From positions 1 to 64,000 of the forward strand of contig DATBYF010000137.1 of NCBI GenBank assembly GCA_036513895.1: 64,000 nt of DNA. The letters are read 5' to 3'. Origin of the DNA: Palsa-147 sp036513895 (GTDB lineage Bacteria > Acidobacteriota > Terriglobia > Acidiferrales > UBA7541). The notes beneath the pieces are model-generated. The model made no database searches, was not told the DNA's origin, and saw nothing but the letters and a program-made list of their open reading frames with translations. Below are positions 58,617 through 64,000 of this stretch, one piece after another. The stretch's first letter is position 1; every line of letters begins with the position of its first letter. A program made the position numbers and the translations under genes.

Positions 58617-59342
58617 TTGCCTCGCGTGAAAGCTACGAATTGGGAATTTGCGAATCGAGCGATGGTTTTCGGGCTGATATTTGGCTTCACGTTTCCTCTG
58701 TATGCATTCGATCAGCAGAATTCGACCGCCGCGCTAGCTAACTGGCTGGCGCCGAAGCTGCAATTGAATGCAGATCTCCTCACTCGACTGTTGTTTGCGC
58801 TCGCGGCTTTATTGCTGGTGAAGGCCGCGTTCATCCGCACATGGGCCTCGTCGTACCTTCAGGCGTCGGTGGTCTACGCGTCCGAGGTGAAATCCGCGTC
58901 GCTGGTTGCCGATGGGCCGTATCGTTACGTGCGCAATCCCCTTTATTTGGCCAATGTGATGATGATCATCGCGATGGGCTCGATGATGAGCCGGCTCGGA
59001 TTCGTGGTGGCGTTGGCGGCAATGCTGGTGTTTTGCTACCGGCTGATTTTTCGCGAGGAAGCTGAACTCCAGGCGAGCCGCGGGAAACAGTTTGCGGAAT
59101 ATCGCAAAGCTGTGCCGCGTCTGTGGCCCTTGCCGTGGCCACGAATCGCTTCCGCGGGAAGCCAGGCCAAGTGGAGTGAGGGATTCAAGGCCGAATTGTG
59201 GTACTGGGGATTCGCGGCGGCGCTAATCGCTTATGCTATCACGCTAAAACTTTGGGTCTTTTTTGTGATTCTGGCGGCGAGCTTGATTTTGTTCTGGGTT
59301 TCCTCGACGCGCCATGGGAAGAAGTCAGACCTGCAAGCATGA
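58617..59342 (+). CDS. Isoprenylcysteine carboxyl methyltransferase-like membrane protein
   Basis: A 241-residue membrane protein with six or more hydrophobic segments. The ICMT/PEMT signature is VADGPYRYVRNPLYLANVMM, followed by YRLIFREEAELQASRGKQFAEYRKAVPR (read as FREEAELQASRGKQFAEYRK). The C-terminus adds two helices (LWYWGFAAALIAYAITL, VFFVILAASLILFWVSS) beyond the normal core. The start is unsure: TTG at 58617 or GTG at 58626, neither with a good Shine-Dalgarno. It follows the unknown membrane protein by about 90 bases on the same strand. The substrate is unknown. A repeat lies after the stop. Confidence 0.75.
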   Translation: MPRVKATNWEFANRAMVFGLIFGFTFPLYAFDQQNSTAALANWLAPKLQLNADLLTRLLFALAALLLVKAAFIRTWASSYLQASVVYASEVKSASLVADGPYRYVRNPLYLANVMMIIAMGSMMSRLGFVVALAAMLVFCYRLIFREEAELQASRGKQFAEYRKAVPRLWPLPWPRIASAGSQAKWSEGFKAELWYWGFAAALIAYAITLKLWVFFVILAASLILFWVSSTRHGKKSDLQA

Positions 59343-59350
59343 GATGAAAA

Positions 59351-59385
59351 GGCTGCCGGACGTGAAGCCCGGCGCTACAAGTGTC
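59351..59385 (-). repeat. TTGTAGC/TTCA-loop hairpin repeat, copy 6 (minus orientation)
   Basis: On the minus strand it reads ACACTTGTAGC, then GCCGGGC, loop TTCAC, GTCCGGC and AGCC. It is the only copy in the reverse orientation and lies between two convergent genes. Confidence 0.75.
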
Positions 59386-59537
59386 GGTCGAGCGCGATAG
59401 CTGCGTCGACTCCTTTGAAAAAGCCTATAGCGGTTCTTAAAGAGATATTGCGGAGAATCACTCACGATCTTGCCAAGACGGGCGCCGCCTAACGTAACGC
59501 GCGGCGGTAGATCAAGCATCAGCCGGGAACCCACTCT

Positions 59538-59867
59538 TCAATCGTAGAGGTGAATTTCGATTTCGTTGTTTTCGGCGGCGTCGGCGTCAGTTGCGGGGCA
59601 TTCTTCGGGATACTCGGCGAAGTCGTTTCGGCGGCGGTAGGCCAAGCCGATAATGCCGGCGAAGATCAGCAGGGGCGGAAACATCAGGAGGAGAATTCCG
59701 TGCCTAAGGGCGGCGATTAGTTTTGCACCAGAGGATGCGGCGCTCTGATAACACATCGCGCAGCCTTGCGCGTGCAACGTGACCGGGCTGAGAAGCAGAA
59801 GCAATGCTACTGATGCGATCGCGATAACAACAAACCGGCATTGAGCGAACTTATGCATGACTCTCAT
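59538..59867 (-). CDS. Small membrane protein at the end of the oxidase operon
   Basis: About 109 residues. A first hydrophobic stretch (FVVIAIASVALLLLLSPVT) looks like a signal peptide ending at LHAQGC. Next comes CAMCYQSAASSG with a CxxC, a second helix (GILLLMFPPLLIFAGIIGLAY), a basic RRRNDF and an acidic tail. It recurs beside acidobacterial cytochrome oxidase genes, as I recall. The CxxC could serve copper delivery or redox work during oxidase assembly, but this is a guess. The start may be at 59867 or at the internal ATG at 59858. It is the last gene of the minus-strand series, about 85 bases after subunit IV. Confidence 0.65.
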   Translation of the reverse strand: MRVMHKFAQCRFVVIAIASVALLLLLSPVTLHAQGCAMCYQSAASSGAKLIAALRHGILLLMFPPLLIFAGIIGLAYRRRNDFAEYPEECPATDADAAENNEIEIHLYD

Positions 59868-59953
59868 CACGTTTGTACCACATATTCGACCAACTAAATA
59901 CTCATAGTCCCAACTGCGATCTGTCCCCAGCGTAATTACTCTTGCGGCGCTCT

Positions 59954-60268
59954 TCAGTGCAGGCCCATGGTTTGGAGCCGAAGGCTATCGGGCAGAAACG
60001 AGACCATCATAGCCAGCACGAAAACGAGAGCTGGCACCAAGGTAAGGAAAAGGCTGCGCCGCTCATATCGCAAATGCATGAAATACGCCACGATAAGGCC
60101 AGCCTTAATCAGCGAAATACCCATCAACAACACGAGCATCAGGTGCAATTCCAACTGCTCATACGCCAAATACACTTCCCCGGCGGTCAGAACGAGCAGA
60201 CAGCCCCAAACCTTCAGAAACCAGCCCATCCTCGAGAAGTTCCCTGCTTGTGCCGCCTCGTGATCCAT
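59954..60268 (-). CDS. ctaF: Cytochrome c oxidase subunit IV (CtaF/CyoD-like)
   Basis: A 104-residue protein with three membrane helices (FLKVWGCLLVLTAGEVYLAY, LMLVLLMGISLIKAGLIVAY, LFLTLVPALVFVLAMMVSFL). VAYFMHLRYERR is the hallmark of prokaryotic subunit IV of aa3/caa3-type and bo3-type oxidases. It supports assembly of the copper site in subunit I. ATG at 60268; it lies about 34 bases after subunit III. Confidence 0.87.
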   Translation of the reverse strand: MDHEAAQAGNFSRMGWFLKVWGCLLVLTAGEVYLAYEQLELHLMLVLLMGISLIKAGLIVAYFMHLRYERRSLFLTLVPALVFVLAMMVSFLPDSLRLQTMGLH

Positions 60269-60302
60269 CGCTTCGCTCCGTGTCGCCGAATAATGCCGGA
60301 TT

Positions 60303-60932
60303 TTAGTGGCCGCGGGTCGAGATTAAATAGACGAGCGGAAAGATGAACATCCAAACCAAATCGACAAAGTGCCAGTATAGGCCGCTGACTTCTACATCGT
60401 CAGCGTTGTATTTCCCGCGGCCGAACCCAATGGCCACGAAGGCGAGATAGATGACGCCGACGGTGACGTGAGTCATGTGCAGGCCGGTGAGACCGAAGAA
60501 GGTTGCGCCAAAAATGGGCGTTCCCCACGGGTTCGAGAAAAGCCGGACGCCCTCATGGATCAGGCCAAGCCACTCACGAATGTGCAGAATGTCGAAAATA
60601 ATTCCGCCGAGCATGGTTGCGCCAAGCCAGCGCACAGCCGCCGCAACTCGGCCATTCTTGGCCGCTTCAACCGCCGCGACCATGGTGACGCTGCTGGAGA
60701 GAAGAACGAATGTCATGACGGTTGCGTTGATTACGCTGGGCGAAAACTGGAACGGCCTGGGCCACGACGGACTGCCGACCCGAAGAAAAATGTAGGCTAC
60801 CAGCATTGCGCCGAACGTAATCGAGTCGGAAATCAGGAACAGCCACATCCCGAGCTTGTTCGAAGGTACGGCGTAGGGGAGATCTCCTCCCGACCAAACC
60901 GAATCCTGTATGGGCAGATCCTGTTCGCTCAC
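60303..60932 (-). CDS. ctaE: Cytochrome c oxidase subunit III
   Basis: A 209-residue integral membrane protein of five helices, the short subunit III form found in caa3-type and bo3-type enzymes. Motifs: NKLGMWLFLISDSITFGAML, RPFQFSPSVINATVMTFVLL (with the preceding SPSWP), FGATFFGLTGLHMTHVTVGV with GLHxxHV, and SGLYWHFVDLVWMFIFPLVY, the C-terminal WHFVDxVW signature. GTG start with GGAGG 4 bases upstream. It follows subunit I by about 37 bases and belongs to the same transcript. Confidence 0.93.
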   Translation of the reverse strand: MSEQDLPIQDSVWSGGDLPYAVPSNKLGMWLFLISDSITFGAMLVAYIFLRVGSPSWPRPFQFSPSVINATVMTFVLLSSSVTMVAAVEAAKNGRVAAAVRWLGATMLGGIIFDILHIREWLGLIHEGVRLFSNPWGTPIFGATFFGLTGLHMTHVTVGVIYLAFVAIGFGRGKYNADDVEVSGLYWHFVDLVWMFIFPLVYLISTRGH

Positions 60933-60969
60933 AGCGCCTCCGTCATCGAATTTTCGAGGACGTCATTTC

Positions 60970-62805
60970 CTACGAGCTGACGATTTTCTCGGGCGAATCC
61001 TGCATCACGAAATCACCGGTCGAGCCCTTCACGCCATATTCATAAGCACCGTGATAAACCACGGGATGCTTGCCGCCGAAATTGTCGAACGGCGGCGGAG
61101 ACGGAACTGTCCATTCCAATTGTGTCGCGCCCCAAGGATTCGCGGGCGCGCGCTCCCCACGAAAGATGCTGTGAATGAGGTTGTAAAGAAATATCAATTG
61201 CGCGGCGCCGGTGAGCAATGCCGCTACGGTGATGAACTGGTGCACGGGAATCAATGGAATCAGATAGTCGTCAACGAATGCTGAGTAGCGGCGGATGTTT
61301 GCAGCCAAGCCCAGATAATGCATGGGCATGAAAATGCAGTAGACACCGATAAAGGTCAGCCAGAAATGCACTTTCCCCAGCGTTTCGTTCATCATGCGGC
61401 CAAACATTTTTGGGAACCAAAAATATGTCCCGGCAAACATACCGAAGATCGCGGCGACGCCCATCACCATGTGGAAGTGGCCGACGACGAAGTAACCCGC
61501 GTGCAAGTACGTGTCAATCGCAGGCTGCGCGAGAAAAAACCCACTCATTCCGCCCGTGATGAACACCGAAATAAAGCCAATGGCAAAAAGCCCAAACGAC
61601 GTGAATCGTATTTTTGCGCCGTAAAGGGTGCAGACCATGAGAAGACTCACGATGGCCGCGGGCATGGTGATAATCAGCGTCGGGACGGAAAACGTCAGCG
61701 CACTGTAGGGGCTCATTCCGCTTAGGAACATGTGATGTCCCCACACCACGAAACTCAGGAAGCCAATGCCCATCATGCAATACGCGAAGACCTTATAGCC
61801 CAGGAAGGGCTTTCGAGCGGTGCACGCCAGAATGTTGGAGATAACGCCCAAGCCCGGGAGAATCGCGATGTAAACCTCGGGATGGCCAAAGAACCAGAAC
61901 AAATGCTGCCACAGCAGCGGCGATCCGCCGGAATGCGGTTGCACCTGATCGCTGACAACGAGGCCGCCGGGAATAAAGAAACTGGTGCCGCCGACGTGGT
62001 CGAGGATCAGGAGAACGCACGCCGTGAGCAAAACCGCGAAAGAAAGAAGGCTCAGCACCGCGGTAACCAGCCAAGCCCACACAGTCAGAGGCATGCGCAT
62101 CAGCGACATGCCTCGAGCTCGAAGGTCGAGCGTGGTGGCGATAAAATTCAGAGCCCCAAGAAGCGACCCAATGCAAAAGGTGCCGATTGAAAGTCCCCAA
62201 AGCTCCTGGCCAAGACCGAGGCCCGGCCCGCCCGCCGGTCCGATCGCGCTGAGCGGCGCGTAGGCCGTCCATCCGGAGATCGGAGGTCCATCCTTCACAA
62301 ACAGCGAGCTAACCAGGAGACAAAACGCAACGAAGGTGACCCAGAATGAAAGCATGTTCAGCCGGGGAAAAGCCATATCCTCGGCGCCGATCTGAATCGG
62401 AAGTATGTAATTGCCGAAGCCGGCTTGCGGAGCCGTGGTGAGAACGAAGAAGACCATAATCGTCCCGTGGAGCGTCATCAGCGAAAGATAATATTCGGGA
62501 GTGATGACCCCGCCGGGCGCGCCATTCGGCGAAAGCTTATCGAGTAGCGGAATCGCGAACGTGGGCCACGCAAGGTGAATGCGCATCAGCCACGAAAGCA
62601 CCATGCCGGTAAAGACGGCTATCAACGAAAGGAAGTAGTACTGCTTTCCGATTACCTTGTGATCGAGGCTGAAGACGTACTTCCAGATGAATCCTTGGGG
62701 AGGCGCGTGATGATGCACCTCGGTGTGCACCGATGCCGCCTGCGCCGAACCGGGTGTCGGTGATCCAGGTTGCGGTGAAGTAGGCTGCGTTGGACTCTGA
62801 TCCAT
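60970..62805 (-). CDS. ctaD: Cytochrome c oxidase subunit I (aa3-type) with atypical K-channel region
   Basis: The catalytic core of the oxidase; 611 residues with about 12 helices. Haem and copper ligands are intact: the LHGTIMVFFV His, GHPEVYIAILPGLG (CuB His, the D-channel Glu and the crosslinking Tyr), WGHHMF (two CuB His) and VVGHFHMVMG (haem a3 and haem a His). The D-channel Asp is in GAEDMAFPRLN. The segment that is usually PTGIKVF reads MPAAIVSLL, so the K-channel Thr and Lys are missing (about 61640-61680). The usual HDTYYVVAHFH is HAGYFVVGHFH. An extra Pro/Ser/His-rich N-terminus precedes the first helix. ATG at 62805 with AGG close upstream. It lies between subunits II and III. Confidence 0.93.
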   Translation of the reverse strand: MDQSPTQPTSPQPGSPTPGSAQAASVHTEVHHHAPPQGFIWKYVFSLDHKVIGKQYYFLSLIAVFTGMVLSWLMRIHLAWPTFAIPLLDKLSPNGAPGGVITPEYYLSLMTLHGTIMVFFVLTTAPQAGFGNYILPIQIGAEDMAFPRLNMLSFWVTFVAFCLLVSSLFVKDGPPISGWTAYAPLSAIGPAGGPGLGLGQELWGLSIGTFCIGSLLGALNFIATTLDLRARGMSLMRMPLTVWAWLVTAVLSLLSFAVLLTACVLLILDHVGGTSFFIPGGLVVSDQVQPHSGGSPLLWQHLFWFFGHPEVYIAILPGLGVISNILACTARKPFLGYKVFAYCMMGIGFLSFVVWGHHMFLSGMSPYSALTFSVPTLIITMPAAIVSLLMVCTLYGAKIRFTSFGLFAIGFISVFITGGMSGFFLAQPAIDTYLHAGYFVVGHFHMVMGVAAIFGMFAGTYFWFPKMFGRMMNETLGKVHFWLTFIGVYCIFMPMHYLGLAANIRRYSAFVDDYLIPLIPVHQFITVAALLTGAAQLIFLYNLIHSIFRGERAPANPWGATQLEWTVPSPPPFDNFGGKHPVVYHGAYEYGVKGSTGDFVMQDSPEKIVSS

Positions 62806-62911
62806 GGTCCCTGCCTCGCTCCGATTTGCCGGCTGCGTGCCACCGCCGTGCAGCCAGATCGTAGCTATCGCGACGCTTACATATCCGTTTGCCGCTAGTG
62901 GGGCGATTGGC

Positions 62912-63709
62912 CTATTGCGATTGGCTCTTCAGCCATTCGTCGTACTTGTCCTGCGGCAAAACCTCGATGTACGCCTTCATGTTGTAATGACCCAGGCCGC
63001 AAAGCTGCGTACACACGATTTCGTGCTTGCCCGTCTGAATAGCCGTGAAATGAATGGGAATTTCGAGGCCCGGCACGATGTCCGTCTGAATTCGCAACTC
63101 TGGGACGAAGAACGAATGAATCATGTCCTTGCTGTGAAGAGTCAGCAGGATCGGCTGGTTGACGGGAATCGTTAGAGACCCAACCACGATGTCGTCGCGC
63201 GCCGCGACATCGTTCGCGGGATCGAGCCCGAAGTAATTTCCATTTCCGTCATTAATGAGCTCGGGGTGGATCCCACCGAATTGGCCGTCCGGTCCGGCAT
63301 AACGAAAATAAAAAGCGAATTGCTCAGCCTGAACGTCAATGTGCAGCGAACCGGGCGCAGGTGGAGCGAAGAACATCCCAGCCCAAACTTTGGAACCGTA
63401 GAAAGATAACGTCAGGATTTCGATGCCGACGACGATGAACACTGCGAAGACCAAAACTTTGGCGCCGCCAGGAAATGACTTGATCAGTCGTCCTTCCCCT
63501 GGTCCGCCGAATTTCCAGACGAAGCCGGCGAGGGCAAGTTGCGAGAGGAGAAAAAGAACTCCGGTGAGAAGCATCGTCTCGATAATCTGATGGTCAACAC
63601 CCGGGCCATGCGCGGAAATATCAACTGGCATCCACCAGGTGTGCGCTATAAAGAAATAGACTGACGCAAGCGCAACGACGGCCAGCAATACCGCGAACGC
63701 TTTGCCCAT
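62912..63709 (-). CDS. ctaC: Cytochrome c oxidase subunit II
   Basis: Receives electrons at the CuA centre. The 265 residues begin with a helix (AFAVLLAVVALASVYFFIAH), then the two subunit II helices (MLLTGVLFLLSQLALAGFVW and KVLVFAVFIVVGIEILTLSF), then the cupredoxin domain with VQAEQFAFYFRYAGPDG, LTLHSKDMIHSFFVPELRI (CuA His) and EIVCTQLCGLGHYNM (two Cys, His, Met). The usual Glu between the Cys is Gln here; that residue binds through its backbone carbonyl, so CuA should still form. No fused cytochrome c domain, so an external cytochrome c is used. ATG at 63709; about 106 bases before subunit I. Confidence 0.93.
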   Translation of the reverse strand: MGKAFAVLLAVVALASVYFFIAHTWWMPVDISAHGPGVDHQIIETMLLTGVLFLLSQLALAGFVWKFGGPGEGRLIKSFPGGAKVLVFAVFIVVGIEILTLSFYGSKVWAGMFFAPPAPGSLHIDVQAEQFAFYFRYAGPDGQFGGIHPELINDGNGNYFGLDPANDVAARDDIVVGSLTIPVNQPILLTLHSKDMIHSFFVPELRIQTDIVPGLEIPIHFTAIQTGKHEIVCTQLCGLGHYNMKAYIEVLPQDKYDEWLKSQSQ

Positions 63710-63805
63710 TTCATCCGCCTCAGGGCGTTCGAGAGTGACTGAAAGGCTTCAGCGGCTACCAGCCCCAAAAGCATGCAACCGCTGAAGATTATCCAACCGA
63801 GCGAT

Positions 63806-64000
63806 TTAGTACGGCAGCACTTTGAACGAGAATGTAATGGACTTCGATTCGCCCGCCCCGACCGTTACCTCTTGGTTCTGAGTGCCATACTGTTCTTGCC
63901 ACGCCGTTACCGTGTATTTGCCAGCTGGCAAGTCCTTTATGTTGAAACTTCCGTCCTCGCCAGTTATGGAGTAGTGCGAAGTGTTCAAGACCGCGAAATA
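63806..64000 (-). CDS. C-terminus of a carboxypeptidase-regulatory-like protein (runs off right edge)
   Basis: The last 64 codons of a gene that continues beyond the window. They read HYSITGEDGSFNIKDLPAGK, YTVTAWQEQYGTQNQEVTVG and ESKSITFSFKVLPY, a carboxypeptidase-regulatory-like beta-sandwich end (the GxFxIxxLPxGxYxVxxWxE pattern). It is upstream of the oxidase genes on the same strand, about 96 bases from subunit II. In related genomes such proteins sit near oxidase or alternative complex III genes, to my recollection, so the missing part may include a cupredoxin or similar domain; this cannot be seen here. Confidence 0.75.
   Translation of the reverse strand, partial: YFAVLNTSHYSITGEDGSFNIKDLPAGKYTVTAWQEQYGTQNQEVTVGAGESKSITFSFKVLPY

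Noticed and set aside
1..64000. Prophage, transposon, defence island or biosynthetic megacluster
   Set aside because: No integrase, transposase, phage structural, restriction, toxin-antitoxin, NRPS or PKS genes were seen.
1..64000. tRNA or rRNA genes
   Set aside because: No cloverleaf with a T-loop (GTTCRA) and matching acceptor stem, and no rRNA-like stretch, was found in the intergenic regions by eye.

Overview
The window looks like a chromosomal segment of an Acidobacteriota bacterium, probably class Terriglobia. No rRNA is present, so this rests on gene content: a von Willebrand A protein of the acidobacterial VWFA-related type overlapping an Oar-like TonB-dependent receptor, a CadC-type winged-helix regulator fused to PD40 beta-propeller repeats, a FecR/DUF6600-type protein, glycine-rich secreted proteins, and many small intergenic hairpin repeats. 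The window is mostly ordinary chromosome. I see no rRNA, tRNA, CRISPR array, prophage, transposase or plasmid functions. Both edges cut genes: lysA on the left and a carboxypeptidase-regulatory-like protein on the right.

Layout. (1) 1-5.2 kb, minus strand: def, hpt, rpiB, deoC, a GAF-GAF-PP2C phosphatase and lysA, closely packed. RpiB and DeoC carry unusual N-terminal extensions that resemble bacterial-microcompartment enzyme parts. (2) 5.4-9.3 kb: aminotransferase, alpha-glucan phosphorylase, Hsp20. (3) 9.5-11.9 kb: cyclopropane-fatty-acid synthase and a geranylgeranyl-reductase-like flavoprotein, overlapping. (4) 12.2-26.1 kb, cell envelope: Gly-rich secreted protein, Oar-like receptor, VWFA protein, NHL-type protein, FecR/DUF6600 protein and a PilZ-TonB fusion. 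(5) 26.2-32.5 kb: GT39-like glycosyltransferase, membrane-anchored methyltransferase, glucokinase, glucose-6-phosphate dehydrogenase, YggX. (6) 32.6-35.4 kb: a radical SAM protein with a C-terminal CCAEP motif followed by an ATP-grasp ligase, the best candidate for an uncharacterised pathway. (7) 35.6-42.7 kb: aconitase, a very large BNR/IPT surface protein, a CPBP protease. (8) 43-59.3 kb: membrane methyltransferases, a TPR protein behind a long repeat-bearing leader, a hydrolase, a PilZ protein, outer-membrane proteins, a secreted HELGH peptidase, the winged-helix/PD40 regulator, an HTTM protein with a degenerate DCC-like tail, an alcohol dehydrogenase-like reductase. (9) 59.5-64 kb, minus strand: aa3-type cytochrome c oxidase genes in the order II, I, III, IV, small protein. 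Subunit I lacks the usual K-channel lysine motif.

How the genes fit together. Glk and Zwf feed glucose to 6-phosphogluconolactone; the glucan phosphorylase supplies glucose-1-phosphate; aconitase and the oxidase indicate aerobic respiration. RpiB and DeoC handle pentose and deoxyribose phosphates. The envelope block suggests uptake of large substrates or surface display. Several families of short hairpin elements sit in the gaps between genes; two members of one family show compensatory stem changes, so the RNA or DNA fold seems to be what is kept.

All calls come from reading translations and motifs by eye. No database search, structure prediction or codon statistic was run. Start codons were picked from Shine-Dalgarno spacing and gene overlap, and are stated where uncertain.
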